From Paenibacillus hemerocallicola (GTDB lineage Bacteria > Bacillota > Bacilli > Paenibacillales > NBRC-103111), in assembly GCF_006265175.1 (NCBI RefSeq), contig NZ_VDCQ01000054.1, forward strand, positions 1 to 64,000: a stretch of 64,000 nucleotides of DNA. Direction: 5' to 3'. Each line of letters begins with the position of its first letter. Positions within the stretch are counted from its first letter, which is position 1. The translations under genes and the position numbers were made by a program. Below, one piece after another: positions 36,117-44,207 of the stretch. The notes beneath the pieces are model-generated. The model made no database searches. It had not been told where the DNA came from and was given only the letters and a program-made list of their open reading frames with translations.

Positions 36117-37649
36117 TCATCGGCGCTGAGCCGCGTACCAATCGTTGATTTCCTTCGTAATCTCGTCTCCGCCTTCTTGCTTCCATACTTCGACGAAGCG
36201 GTCGAAGTCATCCAACGGGGAGAGGCCCATCACGATTTTCGTAAAGTAATCGTCCTGTATTTTCAACAGCTTGAAGTTGTAGCTGCCCATGGCCGGCGTA
36301 GGAGCGCCGGTATAATGCGCTTTAATCAGGTTGGCATGGATCGACTGCACGTTGTCCCACAGCCGGAAACGCTCTCCGAGCGAATCGAGCCGCTGCTTCG
36401 TAACCTCCGGCACGACCGTATCGCACAAGGAGCTGTATATGCCGCGGTACAGATGCTTGTTATGCTGCTCGAAATCGGTGACCATCTTGCCGTCCTTGCT
36501 CGACCACACCTCGTTCTCGAGACCGAGCTTCAACGTCTTATTTCCTTTGCCGCCGATGAAATTCAGCAGCTTGACGACCGCTTCGGCGCGATCGCTCGTG
36601 GCGGGGACGACATTGTAGGAGCGGACCGCGGAGATGCCGTACGTTCCTTTCTGTCCGTCCAAGCCCGTGGGATAGTCAAGCGGAATCCAATTCGCGCGGC
36701 TGTCGTTCGCTCTGCTCCTCTCGATCGGTCCGCGCGTGTCGAACCAGGCGGCGGCGTACAGGCCGACTTTGCCGGAGGCGACCTTGTCCCCGAGGCTCTC
36801 CGTCGTATTCAGCGGGAAATCCGGGTCCAATAAGTTATCGCGGTACAATTCGGCGAGAAAGGCGAGAGCCTTTTTCGTTTCGGGTAAAGTGGCGGAGTAC
36901 ACCAATGTGCCGTTCCGTTCGTACCACGAATTTTGCTGCGTGCCGAAAGCGCCGAAAATCGGAGCCGTCCTTCCCAACTGATCGGCAATGCTGAATCCGA
37001 GCGTATCCGCTTTCCCGTTGCCGTCCGGATCGTTTTCGGCGAACGCTCTCATCACTTCTCTGTATTCTCCGATCGTCCGGGGCGGTTGGAGGCCCAGCCT
37101 GTCGAGCCAATCTTTGCGGACGTACATGATCTGCGTCCCCATTACTTCGTTCAAGCTCGGAACGGCATAAATTTTGCCGTTCATCGTCACCTGATCCCAA
37201 GCCTCTTGCGGGATTAATCGCTTCAGATCGGGACCGTATTTGTCGATGTATTCGTCAAGCGGCTTCAAGGCCCCCTGCTTCACATAGTTGGACAAAAACG
37301 CCGCGCTCCCCGTATTGATCATATCGGGCAATTGTCCGGACGCCATAATGACGTTCAGCTTGTCGACGTAGCCGTTGACCGGAGGGAGCATAACCTGTAC
37401 GTCCAGATTGGTGTTCTTCTCTATAAAGTCCAGGTACGGATTATGATTCTCGTCCAGTCCGGGAGGGAACGTGCTCGATTGCCCGTTGATGGCGATGCTG
37501 ATGGACTGGGGCGGATCGTCCCATTTCGGGTCATGGCCTCGAGGATCTTCTTGTTCCAGCAGGTCGGAGGAGCAGCCGCTCATCAATATTGCGGTCAACA
37601 CGAGCGGCATCGAAGCGCGGAGAAACGGCGCCGGTTTGTTGGTTCCCAT
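36117..37649 (-). CDS. Extracellular solute-binding lipoprotein (LplA-like), first gene of sensor operon
   Basis: A 510-residue lipoprotein with lipobox ILMSGC (C26). The mature protein resembles the large LplA/YtcQ-type binding proteins of Paenibacillus, with KNTNLDVQVMLPPVNGYVDK, LPDMINTGSAAFLSNYVKQG, YVRKDWLDRLGLQPPRTIGE and DPDGNGKADTLGFSI. AAAGGGGAC precedes ATG 37649. Its place as first gene before a YesM/YesN pair, with no permease, suggests a role in ligand presentation to the kinase; transport with distant permeases is the other option. Confidence 0.9.
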   Translation of the reverse strand: MGTNKPAPFLRASMPLVLTAILMSGCSSDLLEQEDPRGHDPKWDDPPQSISIAINGQSSTFPPGLDENHNPYLDFIEKNTNLDVQVMLPPVNGYVDKLNVIMASGQLPDMINTGSAAFLSNYVKQGALKPLDEYIDKYGPDLKRLIPQEAWDQVTMNGKIYAVPSLNEVMGTQIMYVRKDWLDRLGLQPPRTIGEYREVMRAFAENDPDGNGKADTLGFSIADQLGRTAPIFGAFGTQQNSWYERNGTLVYSATLPETKKALAFLAELYRDNLLDPDFPLNTTESLGDKVASGKVGLYAAAWFDTRGPIERSRANDSRANWIPLDYPTGLDGQKGTYGISAVRSYNVVPATSDRAEAVVKLLNFIGGKGNKTLKLGLENEVWSSKDGKMVTDFEQHNKHLYRGIYSSLCDTVVPEVTKQRLDSLGERFRLWDNVQSIHANLIKAHYTGAPTPAMGSYNFKLLKIQDDYFTKIVMGLSPLDDFDRFVEVWKQEGGDEITKEINDWYAAQRR

Positions 37650-37708
37650 CGGTTTGTCCCCTTTGCGATACTCTGTCCCTAGTAAACACGGCGATCGAAT
37701 GTACTAGT

Positions 37709-37737
37709 ATTTTACCAGAGATAGGCAGATTGAATAA
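37709..37737 (-). promoter_or_regulatory. Candidate promoter of the SBP-kinase-regulator operon
   Basis: On the minus strand, TTATTC (37732-37737) and TAAAAT (37709-37714) are separated by 17 bases, about 60 bases before the lipoprotein start. A reasonable -10 and a partial -35. Confidence 0.45.
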
Positions 37738-37827
37738 GAGAAATGCAAACAAACGCGCAAACACCGCCCGGGCTGCTGCCGGACGATGTTCGTTGGTTGC
37801 GTATGGAATTGTCGTTAAAAAGCGGCC

Positions 37828-39141
37828 TTACTTTGCATTTTTTTGCGCTTCGGCGATTTTTTTGTTTATTTCTTCTTCCGCCGTGCGAAGCGCCGTCGAT
37901 ATATCGAATTTGCCTTTGGAATATCCGTCTACGGCGATTTCCGTGAAGGTTGATCTCGCGATACCGTCGTATTTGGTCACGGCGATCGGTTTGCCGATCG
38001 TATCTTTAAAGAAAGCCGCGGTGTTTTTCCCTTTCAGAATAGGCAGATCGGCACCGAAATCTTTGACTACGTTTTCGCTTTTCACTACGGGAACGCGGCC
38101 CTTTCGGGCATTCGCCCCCTGAATTTCGTCCGACAGCAGATAAGCGATCACGCGGAAAGATTCATCCCTGTTCTTGCTCGTAGGAGGGATCGCGTAAAAC
38201 GGCGCGTTCATTTGCGAGCCCGTGTCTGCCATCCCGTCGAAGCGCGGCAGGCTGACGACATCCCAATCCATCCCTTTATTCACCGCATCGGGCAGCTGGT
38301 CGAGCAGGCTCGGCCCGGTGTACATCGCCGCTTCCTGCCTTCTTATGAAGACGCCGTCTCCGAGGCCGATGATATGGTTCCCGTCGAACTGGTAAAACCG
38401 GGTCATCAGCTCCATCCATTTTCTCCACTGATCGGTATTGATGGCCGCCTTGTTCGTTTTCGGATCGACGAAAGGAAGTCCCATCTGATTTTTGTACACC
38501 ATATTCAAATGGTTGTATTGGAACCCTTCATACTGCACGCCGTTATCCAAACGGGTCAATTTCTTGGCGATTTCATACACTTCGTTCCACGTCATGCCGT
38601 CTCTCGGATAGGCTACGCCGAACTTATCGAATATGTTTTTGTTGTAGTACAGCACATTGTTGTTCAATTCATAAGGCATGATCATCAGCTTGCCGCCCTC
38701 GTAATACGACTTGACCGTTTCCAGGACGGACGGGGAGAGCCGATTCAGATCGAAGTCGTGCTTTTTCACTAGATCGGACATGTCGGTTGCGAGCTGCACG
38801 TCCAGTACGGTAAACAGTCCTCCCGCCGAGAAGGCGACCAGGTCGAGGCTCGTGCCAGCGGCCAAAGTATCTTGAATCGTGCTGCCCGTGCCATGAATAA
38901 TCATGTTCAGCTTAATGTGGGGATACTTCGCCTCCACCTTTTGCTGGAGCTCGTCGACCAATTGCTTGGAATACCCGTTGTAGAAAAAATTCAGCGTCAC
39001 CGGCTTCGGCGGTTCCGCCGGCTGAGCGGTCCCGCCGCCGTCCGCCGCGCCCGTCGTCGCGCCTTCGCTTTTGCCGCATGCGGCCAGTACGGCGACCAAG
39101 AGCAGCAAGACCATCCAACTTTTAGGCTTTCGTGCATTCAT
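37828..39141 (-). CDS. Extracellular sugar-type solute-binding lipoprotein
   Basis: A 437-residue lipoprotein with lipobox VLAAC (C22) and an Ala/Gly/Thr-rich linker. Core motifs NVLYYNKNIFDKFGVAYPRD then GMTWNEVYEIAKKLT match the protein at 30950-32269, so the two are paralogues. ATG 39141 is preferred over 39147 because CGGGGGG abuts the latter. A TATAAT-like -10 on the minus strand lies near 39186-39191. It ends 178 bases before the neighbouring operon start and no transporter genes adjoin. Confidence 0.9.
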   Translation of the reverse strand: MNARKPKSWMVLLLLVAVLAACGKSEGATTGAADGGGTAQPAEPPKPVTLNFFYNGYSKQLVDELQQKVEAKYPHIKLNMIIHGTGSTIQDTLAAGTSLDLVAFSAGGLFTVLDVQLATDMSDLVKKHDFDLNRLSPSVLETVKSYYEGGKLMIMPYELNNNVLYYNKNIFDKFGVAYPRDGMTWNEVYEIAKKLTRLDNGVQYEGFQYNHLNMVYKNQMGLPFVDPKTNKAAINTDQWRKWMELMTRFYQFDGNHIIGLGDGVFIRRQEAAMYTGPSLLDQLPDAVNKGMDWDVVSLPRFDGMADTGSQMNAPFYAIPPTSKNRDESFRVIAYLLSDEIQGANARKGRVPVVKSENVVKDFGADLPILKGKNTAAFFKDTIGKPIAVTKYDGIARSTFTEIAVDGYSKGKFDISTALRTAEEEINKKIAEAQKNAK

Positions 39142-39283
39142 GCGCATCCCCCCGTAAAAAGTGCTCGATTATTGCGGATGATTTGATTATAGGGAGAAGC
39201 GCTCGGGGGGAACAGGTGGAATCGATGACCGGATTCGGTATTCTCATGACTTTCCTTACCAAGCAAGGCAACGTATGCGGAAT

Positions 39284-40426
39284 TTACAGGGCAGTCCGGA
39301 TCGGGGTCAACAAATATAACGATGACGGACCTTGCTCGACGGGAACGGCCACGATGGGGCCCAGCTTGTCCGAGAAGCGGAACGTCACGCTGGCGCTGCT
39401 CACGGCGCGCAAAATGTCGATCATATATTTGCCGTTAAACGAAACGGCTACAGGTTGTCCGAGCATGCTCTCGGTCCGGACTTCCTCCCGCACGTCGCCT
39501 ATTTCGGTCGTACCCGAGATCAGCTCGATCGCCTGTTGCGGATTCGTGCGCAATCGGACGACGCTCCCTTCTCCGGATAGAAGGGTTACCCTTTCGATAG
39601 CCTGCAAAACGCTTTTCGTATCGACCGTTACATCGGCAATGGAGCTCGAAGGCACGAGCTTGTCGATCGGAGGATAGGCGCCGTGGATCAAAGAACAGTA
39701 AAGCGACATGCTCGCGGTCTGGAAGCGGATATGGGCATCGTCCGCGACAATCGTCGTCTCGCCTTGCTCGTCCAGCATTTTGCCGAGCTCGCTCAAGCTT
39801 TTGCCGGGAATGACGGCTTCGTAGGCGTCCGCTCCGAACGGCTGATCTACGGGAGACGTCCGGGAAGCGAAGCGAACGCTGTCTGTAGCGACCAGTCGCA
39901 GATGGCGCCCGTCGTACCGGCACAGTACTCCGGATAAGAGCGGCCGGGCTTCGGAAGAGGACGCCGCGAACGCGACTTGCCGGATCATCGATTTGAGCAA
40001 CTCGTTGGACAGCGTCAATTGCCACTTCGCCCGATCCATCCGGGGCGTCTCCGGGAAGAGGAAGGGGTCCAATCCGAATAAGCGGAATAGCCCGTCGCCC
40101 GAACGGACAGTCAGCGTTTTCCGATCTTCAAGCTCCAAGAGGACGGGGCCCGAAGTGAGCTTGCGCACGATATCGATGAAATAACGGGCCGGTACGACGA
40201 GGGAGGGGCCTTCATCCGGAATGGGAGCGGTAGAAGCCCCGGTATCGCTCCTGCAAAGCTCCGTTCGGATCGTCATGACGGAGTTGCTGGCGACAAGGGT
40301 TATCCCGTCCCGGTGAAGCCGGAGGTGGATGCCGTACAAAATGGGAATCGCACTGTGCGAGGGGACGGCTCTGGCTACCTGCTGCAAAGCTTCGGACAGC
40401 AAAGGCTGCGAAACGGCTGCTCTCAC
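39284..40426 (-). CDS. DNA polymerase III beta subunit (sliding clamp) paralogue
   Basis: A 380-residue protein with the three-domain clamp architecture: PLLSEALQQVARAVPSHSAI and PILYGIHLRL at the N-terminus, a middle domain with SGVLCRYDGRHLRLVATDSV RFASR (two adjacent segments) and a C-terminal SLYLLTPIRT equivalent to the canonical LLLPVRTY end. Divergence from housekeeping DnaN and the lack of dnaA or recF nearby mark it as an accessory copy. GTG 40426 overlaps the stop of the ribbon-helix-helix gene as GTGA. Function may be in specialised repair or replication control. Confidence 0.88.
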   Translation of the reverse strand: MRAAVSQPLLSEALQQVARAVPSHSAIPILYGIHLRLHRDGITLVASNSVMTIRTELCRSDTGASTAPIPDEGPSLVVPARYFIDIVRKLTSGPVLLELEDRKTLTVRSGDGLFRLFGLDPFLFPETPRMDRAKWQLTLSNELLKSMIRQVAFAASSSEARPLLSGVLCRYDGRHLRLVATDSVRFASRTSPVDQPFGADAYEAVIPGKSLSELGKMLDEQGETTIVADDAHIRFQTASMSLYCSLIHGAYPPIDKLVPSSSIADVTVDTKSVLQAIERVTLLSGEGSVVRLRTNPQQAIELISGTTEIGDVREEVRTESMLGQPVAVSFNGKYMIDILRAVSSASVTFRFSDKLGPIVAVPVEQGPSSLYLLTPIRTAL

Positions 40427-40683
40427 TCGTCCACCGGCTTCCCGGCTTTTTCCGCGAAATGCTCCAGGATAAGCTCCCGGATGAGCTCCGACTTGGACAC
40501 CCGCTGCTCGGCGCAGCGGCGGTCCAGCTCTTCCCAGGCTTCTTCGGGCAAAGTTACCGAACATTTTCGCGTTTGGCCGATGCCTTTGCGGCCTGCGCCT
40601 TCGCGGGGCCCTCCCCGGGAAAACATGGCGCTGATTTGTCCTTCCCGCTTCGGGACGATCAGCTTGATTTCTTCTTTGTTCAA
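40423..40683 (-). CDS. Ribbon-helix-helix protein coupled to the DnaN paralogue
   Basis: An 86-residue basic protein. A central GGPREGAGRKG loop precedes a ribbon-helix-helix DNA-binding fold (KCSVTLPEEAWEELDRRC, then RVSKSELIRELILEHFAEK). TTG 40683 has GAAGGTGA seven bases upstream. Its TGA overlaps the GTG of the clamp-like gene, so the two are translationally coupled. It could be an autorepressor or a DNA-binding partner that loads or positions the accessory clamp. The GGxRxGAGRK motif is common in phage- and plasmid-related proteins. Confidence 0.8.
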   Translation of the reverse strand: MNKEEIKLIVPKREGQISAMFSRGGPREGAGRKGIGQTRKCSVTLPEEAWEELDRRCAEQRVSKSELIRELILEHFAEKAGKPVDE

Positions 40684-40776
40684 ATCGGATCACCTTCCAT
40701 AGAATAAGGTAACTTAATTCAAATTAAAGTATAGTTTAACAGTATCATAGTCGATCTTAACTGGCAATCATGATTA

Positions 40777-40805
40777 TTGACATCGTAGCAAAGCCGGGAT
40801 AATAT
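40777..40805 (+). promoter_or_regulatory. Sigma-A promoter of the TetR gene
   Basis: A perfect TTGACA (40777-40782), a 17-base spacer and TAATAT (40800-40805). The expected start is near 40812, inside a near-palindromic operator. Confidence 0.75.
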
Positions 40806-40810
40806 GATAA

Positions 40811-40825
40811 TTGAACATTGGTCAA
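40811..40825 (+). promoter_or_regulatory. Near-palindromic TetR-type operator
   Basis: TTGAACATTGGTCAA is palindromic except for one base pair and covers the expected transcription start of the TetR gene, fitting autorepression. Confidence 0.5.
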
Positions 40826-40845
40826 AAAAAGGAGCGGCATACAAG

Positions 40846-41433
40846 GTGACACCCCGAAAAGCGGTAGTCGAGGAACTCGATAAAGAGAAAATTATGCAAG
40901 CGGCGCGCGAGCTTTTCGTTACGAAAGGGTACCGTTCCGTCTCGATGCGCGGCATAGCCGGCCGGTTGGGCTACAGTCACGGTGCGCTCTATTACCATTT
41001 CAAGGATAAGGCCGATCTATTCAGCGCGATGGTCATGGCCGATTTCGATAGGCTGAACGACCGGTTGGACGAGGCGATGGCCGAGCATACGGACCATCCG
41101 GCGGCGACGCTTGAACGTATATTTATGGCCTATATCCGTTTCGGCTTGGACCATAAGCCGCATTACGAGATTATGTTTATGCTGGAGCAATCGGAGCTGA
41201 ACGATGCCGCACGCCGTGCCCAGATGGTCTCCTACGACCGTTTCGCTGCCGCCGTGCTGCGGCTGCTGCGGGATTCTGGGAAGCCGGGGGGCGTGCCGAT
41301 TGCCGTTCCATGGAGCTTGTTTTTATCGCTCCACGGGTTTGTCGCCTATTATTTGCACACGGAGCAGACGTATGACCAATTGCTCGGCTTGGCGGAGCAG
41401 TATGTCGGTTTAATGGTTAGAGGGCTTGGATAG
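40846..41433 (+). CDS. TetR family transcriptional regulator
   Basis: A 195-residue repressor with the N-terminal helix-turn-helix (KIMQAARELFVTKGYRSVSM, GIAGRLGYSHGALYYHFKDK). The C-terminal ~140 residues resemble TetR_C ligand domains (YIRFGLDHKPHYEIMFMLEQ). GTG 40846 is chosen because AAAGGAGCGG lies nine bases upstream and the longer ATG at 40804 falls inside the -10 box. It sits 82 bases before the NAD(P)-dependent epimerase-like gene on the same strand and likely controls it and itself. Confidence 0.88.
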   Translation: MTPRKAVVEELDKEKIMQAARELFVTKGYRSVSMRGIAGRLGYSHGALYYHFKDKADLFSAMVMADFDRLNDRLDEAMAEHTDHPAATLERIFMAYIRFGLDHKPHYEIMFMLEQSELNDAARRAQMVSYDRFAAAVLRLLRDSGKPGGVPIAVPWSLFLSLHGFVAYYLHTEQTYDQLLGLAEQYVGLMVRGLG

Positions 41434-41515
41434 CGTCGATTTTGTCCATTATGGATGATATATTTTTTTGCGCATTAATTGACCGTCGGTAAATAAGGTG
41501 GAGGAGGAACACGGA

Positions 41516-42475
41516 ATGAAGCGGGCGATTGTATTGGGGGCAGCCGGAGGGATGGGACGCGAGCTGGTCAAGGAGCTGCTCGGCCGGGGAATGGAGACAG
41601 TGGCGTTCGGAAGGTCGCGGGATAAGCTCGAGAAGCTGGCGGACTATTGCGGGAATGATCGGCTCCTGAAGGTTGCGATCGGCGATGCGATGAGCTTGAA
41701 CGATATTTCGGAAGCGGCGGAAGGTGCGGACGTCCTCTATCACAGTATGGGAATCCCTTATCCCGAATGGAGCGATAAGCTGCTGCCTCTAGCCGCGTCG
41801 GTCATGCGGGGGGCGAAGGCCGCGGGCGCGAAGACGGTTATCATCGACAATATTTATCCATACGGCAAGGTCGAGGCTTCTCCCGCGACGGAACAACATC
41901 CGAAGCACCCGCATACGCGCAAAGGACGGCTGCGGCTCGAGATGGAGCGGGTGATTATGGATGCCCATCGCGCCGGGGCGCCGGCGCTGATCGTCCGTTT
42001 GCCGGACTTTTACGGTGCCGGCGTACCGAACTCCATACTGCATGTAACGCTTGACGCTTTAGCCAAACGGAAATCCGCGATGTTCGTCGGCAGGCTGGAC
42101 GTGCCGTGCGAATACGTGTATTTGCCCGACGCCGCCAAGGCGGTCGTGGAGGTATCCGCGAGGGACGACGCATATGGGGATACATGGCATATCCCCGGAG
42201 CAGGTACGATTACGGGCGCGGAGGTCGTTCGCATCGCGCAGGAGGAGGCGGGTCACGGAAAGCCTGTCCGTTCGATCGGGCGAAAGACGTTCGCCATGCT
42301 CGGACTGTTCAATCCGTTCATGCGCGAGGTGAAGGAGATGCTGTATTTGACGGAGGAGCCGTTCGTGCTGAGCGGAGCCAAGTATCTCGAACGGATCGGT
42401 CCGCTGCCGGCGACGCCGTATGAGCAAGGGATTCGGGAAACGGTGAGGGCGCATATGGCGGACAGCGGATATTAG
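41516..42475 (+). CDS. NAD(P)-dependent epimerase/dehydratase family protein
   Basis: A 319-residue Rossmann protein with the nucleotide motif LGAAGGMGRELVKELLGRG. Atypical SDR features include the YHSMGIPYPEW and DNIYPYG segments, the latter with a YPYG in place of a standard YxxxK. Such proteins act on nucleotide sugars or as NmrA-like sensors; the substrate is unknown. ATG 41516 follows GGAGGAGG (the upstream in-frame ATG at 41498 lies in that site). TetR-linked expression suggests an inducible detoxification or redox role. Confidence 0.82.
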   Translation: MKRAIVLGAAGGMGRELVKELLGRGMETVAFGRSRDKLEKLADYCGNDRLLKVAIGDAMSLNDISEAAEGADVLYHSMGIPYPEWSDKLLPLAASVMRGAKAAGAKTVIIDNIYPYGKVEASPATEQHPKHPHTRKGRLRLEMERVIMDAHRAGAPALIVRLPDFYGAGVPNSILHVTLDALAKRKSAMFVGRLDVPCEYVYLPDAAKAVVEVSARDDAYGDTWHIPGAGTITGAEVVRIAQEEAGHGKPVRSIGRKTFAMLGLFNPFMREVKEMLYLTEEPFVLSGAKYLERIGPLPATPYEQGIRETVRAHMADSGY

Positions 42476-42642
42476 GAGCGGCTCCGCTTCCTTCCGGCAG
42501 GCTGTCGGGTGATGATGAAAATCGATTCAGTATCGCATGATCGATGAAGGCTAGCCGCCTTTGCCGGCGCTTGCGAGGCAGCGAATCCATAAATAGCGGA
42601 ACGGGCGTATGTTATTGACCCGGATATCAGTATCGATAGCAA

Positions 42643-42780
42643 AATAACGGAAAACCGTTCCGTAATTTCGCTGATCGACGATCAAATTCACCCCGAATGA
42701 CCGATATAACGGAAGCCTGCTCCGTTATAGTCAGAAGTGTAACGGAATTCGGGACAATAACGGAAAACCGTTCCCTTATA
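42643..42780. repeat. Cluster of ATAACGG inverted repeats
   Basis: At least three related hairpin units lie in this gap: ATAACGGAAAACCGTTCCG (42643-42663), ATAACGGAAGCCTGCTCCGT followed by TATA (42705-42729) and ATAACGGAAAACCGTTCCC (42757-42775), with another TAACGG at 42740. Each can fold with CGG/CCG pairs. No gene spans it. Such short repeats often occur in families across Paenibacillaceae intergenic DNA. Confidence 0.7.
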
Positions 42781-42832
42781 TACGGTAAAGTGTTGGAGCC
42801 GCTTTATCAAAGGCTATGCTGATTATGATGTC

Positions 42833-42871
42833 GTAGAAAAAAAAGACCCGTCCGCAACGGGCCGCGGGTCC
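42833..42871 (-). terminator. Terminator on the minus strand, without an obvious gene
   Basis: GACCCG pairs with CGGGTC around an interior that can pair further; on the minus strand it is followed by eight T's. No minus-strand gene ends here, as the nearest one ends at 43524. It may close a short RNA transcribed leftwards from about 42930-43010. The surrounding 42872-43030 is AT-rich and contains a TATGAT box (43006-43011) that could serve the riboswitch leader. Confidence 0.6.
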
Positions 42872-43037
42872 TGGACATACCGGTATTGCAACTTTGCCTG
42901 TGTAGGGGGCAGGGCCTGCGATATCGGTATTTTCTTATGAAAAAAATAGGTATAAAGTATTTAGAAAATAGGATAAATGGTCTATGAATATGTCGAATTG
43001 TGTTGTATGATAAAGAAGTATTCCAATATGGAACAAA

Positions 43038-43117
43038 CCGATAAAGGCAAACCCGCCGAAAGACGGGGACGCAAAGCTACGGGCCTAAGGAAATGTCTAC
43101 GGTCGCCGGGCTGCCGA
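43038..43117 (+). promoter_or_regulatory. Cyclic di-GMP-I riboswitch (GEMM)
   Basis: Diagnostic GEMM-I segments appear in order: ATAAAGGCAAACC (43041-43053), a CCGCCGAAAGACGGG hairpin with GAAA tetraloop, GACGCAAAGC (about 43068-43077), a second hairpin starting TACGGGCCTAAGG, and the closing CGCCGGGCTGCCG (43104-43116). P1 pairs GGCA (43046-49) with TGCC (43112-15). Downstream, CACCTTTT (43146-43153) can pair with the GGGGAGGTG ribosome site (43175-43183), suggesting translational control. It precedes only the 99-residue gene. Confidence 0.93.
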
Positions 43118-43187
43118 ATACGTTGGGAACGTCCAAACGGCCCATCACCTTTTCGGTCTATCGTGTTTTCACTCGGGGAGGTGCTGT

Positions 43188-43487
43188 ATGCTGAAGGAAA
43201 GATACTATTCGACAGTGGAGTATGCAGACCGGTACGGCAAGACGAACAAAGAGCTGCATCTGTATTGCGAAATCGGCAAAAAACCTACGATCGGCGATTT
43301 TATCGAGGCGTTTCAGAAGATAGGACTCGATCTGGAGCTGAACGACTTCGTAAACTTGACGTTCAAGCCGAGGAGGCCGCTTGCTTCGACCGTTATCTCC
43401 GTGAAAGTGCTCCGCACGATAAAAGATCATACTTATAGGCCTACGGGCAGCGATATGGAAGCTTCGCACAGAACCGGCACGCGCTAA
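43188..43487 (+). CDS. Orphan 99-residue protein under c-di-GMP riboswitch control
   Basis: A small soluble basic protein (starts MLKERYYSTVEYADRYGKTN; later FIEAFQKIGLDLELNDFVNL). There is no signal peptide, membrane segment or recognised domain; charged helices alternate with a possible C-terminal strand. GGGGAGGTG gives an excellent site five bases before ATG 43188. Its only regulation visible is the c-di-GMP riboswitch. Genes under GEMM control elsewhere act in motility, adhesion, envelope or chemotaxis; this may be a new small member of that regulon. The tail (RTGTR) is unstructured. Confidence 0.78.
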   Translation: MLKERYYSTVEYADRYGKTNKELHLYCEIGKKPTIGDFIEAFQKIGLDLELNDFVNLTFKPRRPLASTVISVKVLRTIKDHTYRPTGSDMEASHRTGTR

Positions 43488-43523
43488 TCCTTACGGGGAC
43501 AACGCGCAGCCGTTTTTTTCTGT

Positions 43524-44207
43524 TCATTTCGTACCATTCAGCCTCTCGTCGGCAGACGGTTCGTTCCCCGACAGACGTTTCTCGAAAGAAGCCCGCCAGC
43601 TTTCCGACAGCTCCCTGACGGCCAGGATGGCCCGAATCCCCTCGATATTTTGCTTATCGTGATGCTTGATTTGATTGGCGTAGGCTACCGTAATGCCGTG
43701 CGGATGGCGCTCGGCAAGCGTCAGCGGGAGAGTGCGGTCGAACAGGCCGGGAGCGAGCACCCTCAGATAGAAGCCTGTGTAGCCGGTGTTTTGGACGAGC
43801 ACGGGAAGCTCGGGCAGATCGTATTTTTTAGCCAGCTTGTGGCAAGGCTGCCTTGGCTGCGTCACTTGCAGCCGGACATCGCCTACCGCATAAATGTCCC
43901 CGATGCACACTCGATCCTCGGTCAGTCCGAGTACGGTCAAATTTTCTCCGAATGCCCCGAAATCGAGCTTGCGGCCAAGCTCTTTCTCCCAATAAGAATA
44001 ATGCTCGTACGGATATACGCAGATTGCTTTGTCAAGCCCGCCGTGGTTGACCGGATCGGCTTGTCCGTCCCCTTCGAAGTTCAGTGCGGTCAGAGCGATC
44101 GGACCATCGTCGGCCGGTTTCTTGAAAATGCCGGTCGGGACTTCCTTCCCTTTGTAAATGAACGATTGAGGTTTCCCCACATTGAGCGACACGATCGAGA
44201 TGCTCAC
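43524..44207 (-). CDS. MOSC domain-containing protein (YiiM/YflK-like)
   Basis: A 227-residue protein with the MOSC fold that uses a conserved cysteine in molybdenum-cofactor sulfur or N-hydroxy reduction chemistry. The key segments are KKPADDGPIALTALNFEGDG, NHGGLDKAICVYPYEHY, FGENLTVLGL, and LQVTQPRQPCHKLAKKYDLP carrying the catalytic Cys, then a C-terminal three-helix extension. GTG 44207 is preferred because AAAGGAAG precedes it and the family starts at SISIVSLNVGKP; an ATG at 44237 is possible. It stands alone. Confidence 0.85.
   Translation of the reverse strand: MSISIVSLNVGKPQSFIYKGKEVPTGIFKKPADDGPIALTALNFEGDGQADPVNHGGLDKAICVYPYEHYSYWEKELGRKLDFGAFGENLTVLGLTEDRVCIGDIYAVGDVRLQVTQPRQPCHKLAKKYDLPELPVLVQNTGYTGFYLRVLAPGLFDRTLPLTLAERHPHGITVAYANQIKHHDKQNIEGIRAILAVRELSESWRASFEKRLSGNEPSADERLNGTK

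Noticed and set aside
42977-43438. Open frame across the c-di-GMP riboswitch
   Set aside because: It reads through the conserved aptamer, has no ribosome site and competes with the well-started gene at 43188.
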